Shown here: one piece after another, positions 10,015 to 20,185 of the stretch
Layout: each line of letters opens with the position of its first letter
Numbering within the stretch: position 1 is the first letter of the stretch
Source of the DNA: CAVZRC01 sp963777695
GTDB taxonomy: Bacteria; Planctomycetota; Planctomycetia; Isosphaerales; Isosphaeraceae
Assembly (NCBI GenBank): GCA_963777695.1
Contig: CAVZRC010000001.1
Coordinates: 2,604,001-2,668,000 of the forward strand
Direction: 5' to 3'
Length of the DNA: 64,000 nucleotides
Program-made: the position numbers and the translations under genes
The notes under the pieces: generated by a model
Seen by the model: the letters and a program-made list of their open reading frames with translations, nothing else
What the model was told of the DNA's origin: nothing
Database searches by the model: none

Positions 10015-10017
10015 TTA
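9911..10017. repeat. MITE-like nested inverted repeat
   Basis: The outer arms AGAGCCTATCCCAGTAGG and CCTACTGGGATATGCTCT are near-perfect inverted repeats. Inside, each arm carries its own self-complementary 17-mer (GGCGGGT-GCA-ACCCGCC on the left, GGCGGGT-TGC-ACCCGCC on the right). The end sequence GAGCNTATCCC resembles termini of some IS5-like elements, so this may be a non-autonomous derivative. It abuts the TPR stop at 10015 and could act as that gene's terminator. Confidence 0.75.
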
Positions 10018-13000
10018 GGGGGACAATTCCTTGGCGAGTCTCTCGAACAAGTTCCGCTGGATCGGGTCGAGGGCCTGGGGTTTCAGGCCGAGTTCGACGG
10101 CCCTGCGGAACTGGCCCCGAGCCTCGTCATCCTTTCCATTGGTCCGATAGGCCCGGGCGAGGTGGAATGCCAGGCTCGGATTGCTTGGCGAACGCTCGAG
10201 TGCATCGCGGAGTACCCCTTCGGCTTGATCGGATCGTCCCGAGCCGATCAGGACGAGCGATCGGGCACCGGCCAGGGAAGCCGGCTCTCCCCGGAGCGCG
10301 ATCGCATGGTCGATCAGCTCGAGTGATTCGTCGCCGTTTCCGGTGCCGCGAAGGGCCAGCACCCAGGCCAGGTTACTGATCGCCTCGACGTGATCCGGGT
10401 CCTTCGACAGGACGCGGCGATACAGGACTTCGGCCTCGTCGTACCGGCCCTCTCGCAAGCAGATGTCGCCCAGGCCGGTGGCGAGCCGCGTCGAATCGGG
10501 CTGCCTCCGGACCGCTTCGGCCATCCAGGCTTCCACCTGGCGGCGCTGGGATTCGTCTGCGGACGGGGCGCCGTAGATCAACAAAGCGGCGGCGGCGACC
10601 TCTTCGGGGCGGCAGGTCGACCAGGCTCTCTTGAAGATCGTCAGTGCCTCGGAGACCCGATCCTGTCGGGCCAGGAACCGGCCCAGGGCGAGGGACCGCT
10701 CGGGCTGGCCGGGGACTCGGGCCGCGAACGCCTTGTAGGCGTCCTCGGCCTCCCTGGCAAACCCGTACCGATTGAGTAGGTCGGCGACGACGCAGATGTC
10801 GTCCGGGACCTGGCGGCCGTGGGCGTCCAGAAGCGAGAGGAGTTCGCGACGGCTCTTCCGCACGTCGAGCAGCCGGGCCTCCAGCTCCAGGGCCGGCCGG
10901 CCCCGGGGATCGTCCTTCTTCAACTCGGCCAGCCAGCGATCGGCCTGGTCGAGCTCGTTGCATTCAATCGCGTGGCCGATGAAATGGGCCAGATGTCGCG
11001 GGTCCCTGGCCTTGAGGCCCAGCAACTTCGTCATCTCGGCCTGGTACTTCGGCTCGTCGCCCCTGCCCAGGTAGAGCTTGGCCAGCAGGAATCGCGTGTC
11101 GTCGCGCAACCGATCGCGACCGGCCAGGGATTCCAGGATCTCGATCGCATCGCCCTGGCGGTCGGGGCGAAGGCTCAGGATGGTGGCCTTGAGGGCCTGG
11201 TCCTCGGCGCTCTCGGGTACATTCGCCAGATTCTGATCGATGAGCGCGAGGGCCCGGTCGCGGTCGGCTGGTCGGTTCGTGCTCAGCAGCATCGCGACGC
11301 GAGTCCGGTTCGACCAGGCCCTGTCGTCCGCCGACGCGCCCGGGGCCCGATCGAGCCTGTTGAGGTACTCTTCGACCTTGTCGGCGCGGTTGCGGCCCAG
11401 GGCGGCGGCGACCGCGAGACGGAGCGTTTCGAGATCCTCCGACCGCCCTTCGTCGTTGATGGCCCTGGCGACCAGCTCCTCGGCTTGCGCGGCGTCGCCG
11501 ACGGCCAACGCGCATCGAGCTAGGATCGACGTGGCGCGGCCCGCGGGCAGGGCCTTCCGGGCGGAGGCGACGACGGCCCGGGCCTCGTCGAGCCGCCTGA
11601 GTCGGGCCAGATACTGGACGTAAGCCAGCCACGCCTCGGGCACGCCGGGGCCAAGCTCCACGGCGCGGTGGAACGATCTCGCGGCGGAGTCGCCACGACC
11701 GGCGGCCAGGTAGATCCGGCCGAGGTTGAGGTGGTCGGCATAGCTCTTCGAGCCCTCGCGGAAGACGCGGAGCGCCAGCGCGATGCCGCGGTCGAAGTCC
11801 TGCTTGCGGATCGCGTCCAGGGCCTTAACCAGCGTAATCTCATCGACGGCCGGCCCCTGGTCGCGGACGATCTCGGCCACGCGCTCGACCTCATCGAATC
11901 GGTTCCGCTCGGCGAGCAGCCCCGCCAGCCGTCGGACGATCACCGGCCGGACGTTGCCCCGCTCGATGGCCTTGAGATAGCATTCGATGGTCCGATCGGG
12001 CAGTCCGGTCAGCTCGGCGATGTCGCCCTCGAGTGCGAAGGTGCCGGCCCACTCGGGTCGCCGCCGTGCGATCTCCGCGGCCAGTCGTCGAGCCTCGCCC
12101 AGGGGCTCGGGGTCGCCGCGACGGACTTTGTCGAGCAGCAGGGCCGCGCTCGCGAACCGCCAGGAGGTCCCCTCCTCGCCTTCGGACTTGCGGATCTGGG
12201 CGACCAGGTCGACGGCGTCCGCCGGATCGCCGGCGGCCAGGGCCAGGTTGAAGAGCCTGAGCCGGATGTCGATCTCCTCCGGCCGGAGGGCCGCCAGCTC
12301 CCGGCCGTGTTGACGGGCCAGTTCCCGCTCGCCGAGGCGCGTCTCGACCAGGCTGAGTCGATCGAGGAACTCGGGCCGGTCGGCGGCGGGGATCCGCGCC
12401 CCAGTCGCCGCCAGCTCGGCGACCGCCGCTCGTGCCTCGTCGCCTCCTTCCAGGCCCCAGTAGTCCAGGCGGGCCAGCCGGATATCCGGGCTCGGCCCCA
12501 GGTCCTTCTCGGCCCGATCGATGATCTGCAAGGCCGCGGCACCCTGGCCCTGGCGTTGCGCCAGCCGCGCCGTGGCGAGCCGATACCGGAGGTTGCCCGG
12601 GTCCTTGGCCAGGGCCGAGGACAGGAGCGAACGGGCCTCGTCCAGGCGGTCCTGGGCCGCGAGCACATCAACACGGAGGGAGGTCAGCGGCTCGCCCGCC
12701 TGGGGGAGCGTCAACTCGGCCTGGCGCAGGTACCGCTCGACTTCCGGCCAGTTCCTCCGGTCGCGGGGCTGTCGGACGGCCTTCCGGAGCATGAGCCGCA
12801 CCAGGTCGAACTCGCCACTCGGGCCGGCGGTCGGCGACCGGCAGAAGGACCGTCACGGCCTGGTCGAATTGCCCGGCTCGTGCCAGCGCCCGGGCGAACT
12901 CGACGCGGGCGCCCTCGGCGTTCCGATCGCCGTCGACGGCCCGTCGGAGGTCGTCCAACCGCTGCTCCTCGGCACCCAGATGGCCGTGGCACTCGGCCAG

Positions 13001-14173
13001 CATCAAATCGATCCGGTTGGACAGCTCGTGCGAGGTCGAAAGGACGACGCGGGCCATCTCGAACCGCCGGGCTGCCTCGGACCAAGCCTTCCGTCGCAGC
13101 AGGATCTCGGCTTCCAGGAACGGGACGAGGGTGTTCCCCAGCCCGAACCTGCGGAGGTGCGCGATCGATTCGTTCGCGCCGTCCTTGCCGTCGATCTTAC
13201 CCTGGAGGACCAGATTCTCGGCGAGCTCGAAGGCCAGCGGGGCGACGGGATTGGCCTGGAACGCCCTCCTCAGTACGGCCTCGGCCCGATCGGGATGCCC
13301 TTCCCGCGTCTCGACGCGGGAGAGGCCCAGAGCGAAGGCCGGGTTGCGGGGATCGACCAGGAGGCCCTTATCCAGGCATTCCCGGACCGCGGTCATATCG
13401 TTGCGTTCCTCCGCGGCGACGGACGCCGTGAGCAGGACGTCCGGATCGTCGGGGGCGAGCTCCAGGGCCTTGCGGATATCCCGGTCGCTGGCGGGCGGCG
13501 CGAAATCCCGGGCATACCGCCATCGGGCGATGAAAGCCGGGCCGGACGCGCGGTTCCTGGCGATCATCTGCTCGACCGTGGCGTCGGCGGCCTCGATCCG
13601 ACGCAATTCGACGCGGCGCAGCCGCGCCAGCCGGTCGTAGCAGGCAACCCGCCCCGGGTCCTGCTCGATCGCCCTGATGTACCGGCGCTCGGCCTCCTCA
13701 AACCGGGTCAGACCGGCCTCGCACTGGCCCAGGAGGTCCTCCAGCTCGGCGCCCGCCGAGTGGGGGTCCTCGAGCAGGTGGACCAGGTGGCGGCGGGCGT
13801 CGTTGTGGCGCCCCATCTCCATGGCGATCTCGGCACATCGCCGTTCGAGCCGCGCGTCGCTTCGGTTGTGGCGGAGGGCCTCTTCGTGAACCAAAAAGTC
13901 CCGGTCGAGCCGTCGGCGGTCAACGATCCGATCATCCACGACTCGGGCGTACCACGCCCAGACGGGACCCTCCTCGCCGCGGAGGTCCAGGTAACGACCC
14001 AGCGATTGCTCGGCCTTCGCCATGTCATGCGCCGACTCGGCGCGGCGGGCGCGGTCGAGCAAGGCCCACGCGTTGCGCCGGACCTGGAAGCCGTGGACGA
14101 GGTGGATGCCGACCCCCGCCACAGTCCCGCCGACCAGTAGCGCCGTCAGGAAGACCAGGTTCAGCCTTCTCAT
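10015..14173 (-). CDS. Giant TPR-repeat membrane protein of exopolysaccharide locus, frameshifted
   Basis: Starting at 14173 (MRRLNLVFLTALLVGGTVAG), an N-terminal membrane anchor is followed by roughly 1,350 residues of tetratricopeptide repeats, such as LARYLDPE-like units in which acidic, Ala and Leu residues recur every 34 positions. The frame breaks near 12826 (after LLPVADRRPE) and continues in a second frame (SGEFDLVRLMLRKAV) to 10015. One indel joins the two halves. The ATG overlaps the stop of the sugar transferase (ATGA), so translation is coupled. Large TPR proteins accompany PEP-CTERM/exosortase loci (PrsT-like) and are thought to scaffold polymer export; that role is inferred here. 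Confidence 0.8.
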
Positions 14174-15069
14174 GATCCGGTCCCGCCGGTCGTTGATGGG
14201 ATGGGGAGCACGCCATTCGCCCGGCAACGCGCCCGCGAACGGCCCGGCCGATCCGCCCGGAATATCCCCGACGATCGGTCCTCCGACTCGCATGCATCAG
14301 TCGAGGAGGAACGTGAGAACCACGCACTCGCCCGGGTCTTGAGATGGGGGGGCCTCGCGAAGGATTCGCGGCCGGCTTGGGCGTCCGGATCGGGAAGCCG
14401 GAGGATCCGGCCGATCGCGGCGAACGGGACGCCGAGGCACTTGAGGGCCGTGCCCAGGAGCAGCCGGGAGTCGAGCCACGGGCCTATTCGCTCGATGTAA
14501 AGGAGGTCGTAATTCAGCTTGCGCCGCACGCTCGACAGGTCGGTATCGGAAGCCTGCTGCACCTGGGCCAGGCCGGTCAGGCCGGGCCGCACGGCCAGCC
14601 GGCGACGGTAGTCGGCGAGGTCGTTCTCGAGTTGCGCCGCGAGCTCGGGCCGCTCGGGCCTCGGACCGACCAGGCTCATGTCGCCCATGAGGATGTTGAC
14701 GAGCTGGGGGAGTTCGTCCAGGTGGCTCCAGCGGAGGATGCGGCCGATCGGGGTGACTCGGGGGTCGCCGGGGATGGACCAGACCGGGCCGCTGTCGCGT
14801 TCGCAGTCCGGCTTCATGGTCCGGATCTTGTAGATCGTGAAGACCTTCCCGCCCCGGCCGAGCCGCTGCTGAGAGTAGATCAGCGGCCCTCTGGAGCCGA
14901 GCCTCACCAGGGCCATGGCCAGGAGCATCAAGGGGATCGCGGGCAGGATCAGGGCCATGGCCAGGGCGAGATCGAGCGCCGGCTTGAGCGATTCGTAACC
15001 ATCGATCCTCCTGGCCCTTGCGGCGGGCGCCTTGGCGACATCGTCGAACTCACAGGTTGCCGTTCTCAT
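14170..15069 (-). CDS. Undecaprenyl-phosphate sugar phosphotransferase (WbaP/WcaJ type)
   Basis: The protein is the short catalytic form of the polyprenyl-phosphate hexose-1-phosphate transferases that start exopolysaccharide synthesis. One N-terminal hydrophobic hairpin (LALAMALILPAIPLMLLAMA) precedes the signature tracts KVFTIYKIRTM, HLDELPQLVNILMGDMS, LVGPRPERPEL and RPGLTGLAQV. The start at 15069 (MRTATCEFDD) is preferred; the open frame begins at 15093. The C-terminal 60 residues are low-complexity and extend to a TGA that overlaps the ATG of the giant TPR gene. It sits downstream of the EpsI-like gene in the same operon. Confidence 0.9.
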   Translation of the reverse strand: MRTATCEFDDVAKAPAARARRIDGYESLKPALDLALAMALILPAIPLMLLAMALVRLGSRGPLIYSQQRLGRGGKVFTIYKIRTMKPDCERDSGPVWSIPGDPRVTPIGRILRWSHLDELPQLVNILMGDMSLVGPRPERPELAAQLENDLADYRRRLAVRPGLTGLAQVQQASDTDLSSVRRKLNYDLLYIERIGPWLDSRLLLGTALKCLGVPFAAIGRILRLPDPDAQAGRESFARPPHLKTRASAWFSRSSSTDACESEDRSSGIFRADRPGRSRARCRANGVLPIPSTTGGTGS

Positions 15070-15135
15070 GCAAGAGTACCTCTTCTCGCTCACGAGACCA
15101 TCGTCTGGGACCGGGATTCCGATCTCCCGGGGGAC

Positions 15136-15785
15136 TCATCTGACGTCGGGGGCAGAAAACACGAATCGGTCGAGCTCCGGCAGGAAGACATCCAGGAATT
15201 CGTTGCAAGGCTCCCCGCCGGGATCGACCACGTCCCCGGCGGTCTCCCGGACGAGGTAGAGCTTGCAGAGCGCCGGTTCGTGTGCGAGCCGCCAGCGAGC
15301 ATCCTCCGGCGCCGCCCAGCCCTTCGAGGCGTTCCAGCTCCAGAAGATCCTCAGGACGGAGGGTCTCGACCCGCCGCGCCTGGCCACGGCGGTCCGGAAT
15401 CTCGCGAGATCCCGGCCGTCGCCCCCGTAGGGACGGTCGTAGTTCGACGGCGAATCCAGCGTATAGCCGGCACCCGGGTAGCATGCGTCGGGCGTATGCG
15501 TGGTGATATCGCCTGGGAGTCCGCCGAGCAGCAGGACCGTGACGGCGACCCCGCTCGCGGGATTCCGGTACACACGGCCGAGGCAGGCCGACGCACCGGC
15601 CTGGGTCCGCTCTCGAGCGTCCAGCTCGTAGGACTTCGCCTCCCAGTCGCCGATGACCATGGGGACGGAGTCGAACCGCGCGGCCATCGCGGCCAGCGCC
15701 GCGACGGGCCCCATCGGTTGGTCCAGGCCCCGTGGACGAGACCGGTCCCGACGATCAGGATGACTGCGGCGGTCGTGCGGATCAT
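15136..15785 (-). CDS. EpsI/exosortase-associated protein, frameshifted
   Basis: A signal-anchor (MIRTTAAVILIVGTGLVHGA) begins at 15785, where ATG overlaps the stop of the tyrosine kinase gene (ATGA). The frame shifts near 15711 in a GGGG run and continues PVAALAAMAARFDSVP, VIGDWEAKSYELD, HTPDACYPGAGY and FWSWNASKGW to 15136. The DACYPG and RIFWSW-type motifs are characteristic of EpsI/DUF3485 proteins, which are encoded beside or fused to exosortases. The protein would sit on the periplasmic side and assist polymer processing or anchoring. With one base restored it is about 215 residues. Confidence 0.8.
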
Positions 15786-18131
15786 GGTCTCCCTCGCGAG
15801 ATCTCATCCGAGGTGTCGGCCGCCGACTCGGGCAGCATGGGGTAGTAGACTTGCGAACCGGAGTAATAGCCGCCATAGAGGCCGCCGGTGTCGCCGGTCA
15901 CGACGGCGCCGAGGATTGGCACGCCGAGGTGCTGGAGCCGCTGGATCGCGGCAAGGACCTTGGCCTTGCGGCTCACTTCGCCGAAGATCGAGATGAGTAC
16001 CGCGTCCACTTCCTGGGCGATGATCGAGGCATCGGCGACCGGCAGGATCGGCGAGGAGTCAACGATCACGAAATCGAATCGCTCCTTGAGGCCCGCCAGG
16101 ATTGGCCCGAGGCAGCCCTGGGCGAGGATGCGGACGGTCTGCCGATCGCATTTCCCAGCGGCCAGGAGATGCAGGTCCTTGACGGTGGTCGCGACGATCG
16201 CCCCGTCGGCGTCAACCTCGCCGCGGAGCAGCTCGCTCAGGCCCGGCGCCACGGGCAGGTTGAAGAGCTGGTTGATCGACGGGCTGCGGAGGTCGGCGTC
16301 GATCAGCAACGTGCGCAGGCCGCTCCGCGCCAGGCTGGTCGCCAGCGAGCTGGCCAGCGAGGTCTTCCCCTCGCCACTGACGGCGCTGGTGATCATCACC
16401 ACGCGATGCGAGCCGTTTCGGGCGGCGTGTACGAGCATCGTCCTCGTGGCGTCAACCGATTCCAGGAGCAGGTTCCGCCAGTATCGGTCCTTCTCCGTCT
16501 CCCGGTGAGCGGTCGGGCCGCGGCGATGGACGCGCAGGGGCAGGACCGGCAGGGCGCCGACGACAGTCAGCCCCAGCTCGATCGGGACCTCGTCGGCCGA
16601 ATCCACCTTGCGATGTTGCAGCTCGAGGAAGGCGATCCCGAGGAGTCCCGCGAGGAATGAGCCGACGGTGATCATGCCGATCATGAGATACCGCTTCTTC
16701 TCGTCGCGGATCTGGGGGATGGTGGCGTCATCGACCAGGCGGATCCGCGGGGGCGCCTCCAGTTCGACGTTGATCGCCTCCACCTCCGAGCCGATCTTGG
16801 CGGCGACGTCGTTCAGTTGAACGACCTCATCCTGGATCTCCTGGAGGTCCAGGGTATTGACGGTCAAGGACTGATTCACGGCGGACACCGACTTGACCTC
16901 GCCCTCGAGCTCCCGCTCGAGTTCGGCGAGCACGACCAGCTCTTGCTCCATCTCGTCGCCCCGCGTAGCCTTGTCGCTCTGCCCTCGTTCCTGGAGCCCT
17001 CGGATCGCCGTCGGTCGGAGGGCCTTCCGCCGATCCTCGAGCGATCGTCGGGTTGCCTCGATCTCGTGGCCGAGCCGCGCCTTGAGGGGATCGCTCGTCG
17101 CATTGCGCGCGACCCGCTGGAGATGGGCCATATTCGAGGTGAATTGCTCCTCCTGCTGAGCCAGCTTATCGAGCAGCCGCCGGACGGTCGGATCCTGATC
17201 GATCGCGCGCTCGATGTCCGACTCGGTGATCTCCGGCGCCGCGTTCCTCGTGTCGTTGTCCTGGGGATGGATCATCTTGATCTGGGCCGCTAGATGCCGC
17301 TTCCGCGACTGGACCTCGCGGAGTTCCTTGCGCATCTCGGCCATGTGCTCGATCGCGAATTGTTGACGCAGCGCCAGGGTCTGCCGGTCGTCGGACCCGA
17401 CCGTCTCGGCGAGCTTCCTCAGGGTCGCCCGTCTCTCCTTGAGGATCGTTGTATACCTCTCCTTGGCCTTCTTGAGCATGGCGTGCCGGGCCGCCCGCCG
17501 TTTGAAGTCAACGTTGACGACCTCTTCCATGTAAGCCTTCTTGACCGCGTTGACGATGCCCGTGATCTCAGTCGGATCGTCGCCGCTCAGCGAGATCTCC
17601 ATCACCTCGGACCCCGCGAGGAAACCGACGACCAGCGTGTTCTGGAGCCACGCGACCGGATCGATCTGGGCGCAGGATGACTTGATAATCGCCGACCTTG
17701 GGCTCCTGGAGGGCGGCGTTGAGCACCATCTGGCTCTTGACCAGGGTCTGCTGGGTGTTCTGATAGCGACTGTACTCCTCACCGTTGAGGACCTCGGTCT
17801 CGTCGGTCCGGAACAGGACCTTGGGCGGCGCCGCGACGACCTGCAACTGGGCCTGGGCCTTGAATTTCCCGGGGGGGACCAGGAAACAGGCCGCCGGTCC
17901 GCAGAACCCGCTCAGGAGGATCGCCGCGCCCAGGGCCAGGGCCGACCGGCGGCGGAGCGCCCTGAGTATGCTCGCCGGATTCATCGCGGCCGTCGCGGGC
18001 ACGCCCGAGATCCCCGCGCGGGCCGGCGGGGCGATCCGCGTGGACGGCGCAGGCGCCGCGGCGGTGACGACGATCCCGGGTTCGGGCATGGTTCGGACCG
18101 GCTCGCTAATCGGGCTCGTTTCTAGGTTCAT
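15782..18131 (-). CDS. Wzc-like polysaccharide copolymerase/BY-kinase, frameshifted
   Basis: Domain order: N-terminal Wzz-type part with one membrane helix (LALGAAILLSGFCGPAACFL), a long coiled-coil periplasmic region, a second helix (LMIGMITVGSFLAGLLGIAF) and a cytoplasmic BY-kinase domain. The kinase has Walker A (TSAVSGEGKTSLASSLA), Walker A' (LLIDADLRSP), Walker B (FVIVDSSPILPVAD) and a tyrosine-rich tail (LYGGYYSGSQVYYPM), the usual autophosphorylation cluster. The frame breaks near 17670: VGDYQVI belongs to one frame and DPVAWLQNTLVVGF to another. The start is the ATG at 18131; a GTG at 18167 is possible. It controls chain length and export. Confidence 0.85.
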
Positions 18132-18214
18132 GACAGGACTTTCGGGATTCGCGGTCAGTTGAGGCACCCCGCCGACGGCATGCGAGTTCCTCGGTCATGT
18201 CGGAGGGACGCCGT

Positions 18215-19159
18215 TCAAGGGATTGACGGTTCGTAGGCCCGGGTCGCCCTCGGGGCCCTGGTGCTCGCCGGGTAACGCGGCCTCACGAGATCGAGCAGCG
18301 GGAAGGCATCTTGATTCGTCTCGATCAGGAGGCGGGAGAGGATCGCGATCTCGACCCAGTACATGACCAGGGCCGCGGGGATCATGACCCAGCCGGCCAG
18401 GTCGTGATAGAACGTGGCCGCCGCATGGCCGCCGACCGTCTCGTGGAGGATTCCCGTCAGGACGACGCGGCCGATATTGGCCAGCAAGGCCACGGGGATC
18501 GAGCTGGCGACCAGGACGAACCGGTCCAGGAGCGGACGCCGCACGACGATCGCCGCGGCCGTCGACAGGGCGATGAAGGTCATCACCATGCTCAGGCCGC
18601 TGCACGCCTCGACGACCCCCAACCTCGCCTCGTTCAAATGGATCACGTTCCCCTCGGCGAATGCCAGGAACCCGAGCGTCTGCAGGATGTAGGAGCTGGC
18701 GGCCGTCGCGATCGACTGCAACAACGGCCCCAGCGCGGTCTCCAACCGCCAGGGGAGCGGGATCATGAAGCCCAGGAATCCGATCGAAGGCCACGCCCAG
18801 GCGAGGCACCGACTCCCGCCGAGGAGCAGGGCGATGCCGGCCAGGTACGGCAGGATGGCGAGGCCCTCGAGCCAGGCGACGTGGTAATAACCGCCGACGA
18901 GCCGGATGGCCGCACCCAGCCCCAGGGGGGCCAGGCCCCAGTTGCGCGGCCTGAACTCCACCCCGTCGAGCCGGCCGCGGCGCATCCAGAGCAGGGCCAA
19001 GGCGAACATCGGGACGAGGTATCCGTGGGCATATCGAGAGTCGCTCGACCATCGATCGGCCATGGCCCCGACCACGGGCCAATCGGCCCAGAGCAGGCAG
19101 CCCCCGAGGACCACGAGCGGGGCCGTCGGCGCCTGTCGATCGAGGATGCGTAGGTTCAT
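18215..19159 (-). CDS. xrt: Exosortase
   Basis: An eight-helix membrane protein of 314 residues, first gene of the minus-strand exopolysaccharide operon. The catalytic residues of the exosortase/archaeosortase family are visible: Cys186 in VVEACSGLSM, Arg231 in NIGRVVLTG and His252 in TFYHDLAGW. The enzyme cleaves proteins carrying the PEP-CTERM tail in the membrane; one likely substrate is encoded at 8925-9689. The subtype cannot be fixed here, although exosortases linked to an EpsI-like protein and a Wzc-type kinase are usual in planctomycetes. The C-terminal tail after the last helix is basic. Confidence 0.92.
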   Translation of the reverse strand: MNLRILDRQAPTAPLVVLGGCLLWADWPVVGAMADRWSSDSRYAHGYLVPMFALALLWMRRGRLDGVEFRPRNWGLAPLGLGAAIRLVGGYYHVAWLEGLAILPYLAGIALLLGGSRCLAWAWPSIGFLGFMIPLPWRLETALGPLLQSIATAASSYILQTLGFLAFAEGNVIHLNEARLGVVEACSGLSMVMTFIALSTAAAIVVRRPLLDRFVLVASSIPVALLANIGRVVLTGILHETVGGHAAATFYHDLAGWVMIPAALVMYWVEIAILSRLLIETNQDAFPLLDLVRPRYPASTRAPRATRAYEPSIP

Positions 19160-20185
19160 GTCAGCGACTTTCCGAAGGATTCGAGATCATGCCCCGTCCC
19201 CGGCGAGGGTTCCTGATGCCGGCCGGCTGCCCCGGGATCTCCCAGGGTGTCCGTCCGCGACGGCGAGGGGCACGCGGTCCGGGGGAGCGGGCGACCGTCG
19301 CGCCCACGCGGCGCCCGGCAGTTGCGTCGGCCAGTCCCCCTCGTTGGTTCGATGTGTCTTGATGGAATCCGGCAGCTCAGGGCTCGATGACGAGAAGTCC
19401 CCCGGCCTACCGGTGCAGGCTTCCGGCCGGTCATCCCACGACGATCATCCGTCCAAGTCGGCACCGACCTGCGTCGCGCCCGATCGCCGTGCTTCGTCGG
19501 AAGGCGCCGGCCACCGCGTCGGCAATCTCAGCGCCGTATTCGACGGACAAGAGTCGAGCGCCCGCACCGTCTCGGAACGGCGCGCCATCCGGGCGCCCTC
19601 GCCGACCAGGAAACGTTGCCCTCTCGAGATCGGATCATCGATCCTGTATTCCTTCGCGTCGGGAATTTCATACTTCAGCGGGACAAAGCGATGGATTCGG
19701 TCCACGGAACGGTCGTCGGGGCCCGTCGCCCGATGAGCGGGCTGCATTTCATCGGGTCATGTCATGGGCATGCCAAGGTTCATCGCAACCCTAGGTTACA
19801 ATCGCGTACCTTGTCAAATCGCGGACGGCGGCCGGGATCCGGGCCGGTGTAGGATGAGGGTTGACCTGAGTGAGAATCGATCGGGGACTGCGATCGGACC
19901 GGGATGAGTGATCGCGGATCGACGCAGGGACGGATGGATGGCCACAGTTCGCTGGTTTTCCCGAGCACCATCTGATCCCACGTCGGGTGATCCTGGCGGA
20001 TCGATCCCCGGGTATTGAACGCGCCCGCATCCCACAGTCTAGGCGGTCAACTCTCGGAGTTATTTCTCCAGTTCTTGCACGGAGGGATGCGTGTGCGAAC
20101 GGGTCGTCAGCGCCTTGGCACCTGATCGCAGTCGTCTTCATCGCGCGTAGCGAATGATCGGCGACCTCCAGAATCGTCTGATTAC
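19160..20185. other. Long gap between exosortase and beta-helix gene
   Basis: About one kilobase without a well-supported gene. One minus-strand frame (19445-19747) may be real. The rest has no recognisable coding pattern and should contain the promoter of the exopolysaccharide operon next to 19159 and the 3' region of nothing obvious on the plus strand. Confidence 0.4.
19445..19747 (-). CDS. Possible short hypothetical protein
   Basis: An open frame of 100 codons beginning with ATG at 19747. The middle part (IHRFVPLKYEIPDAKEY, RGQRFLVGEGARMARRSE) looks protein-like, while both ends are low-complexity. There is no strong ribosome-binding site and no recognised family. It could be a remnant or chance frame upstream of the exosortase. 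Confidence 0.25.
   Translation of the reverse strand: MQPAHRATGPDDRSVDRIHRFVPLKYEIPDAKEYRIDDPISRGQRFLVGEGARMARRSETVRALDSCPSNTALRLPTRWPAPSDEARRSGATQVGADLDG

Noticed and set aside
11668..13431. Long plus-strand open frame of 587 codons
   Set aside because: It is antisense to the giant TPR gene, and its translation is the low-complexity mirror expected from GC-rich codon bias. The minus-strand TPR pattern is far more convincing.
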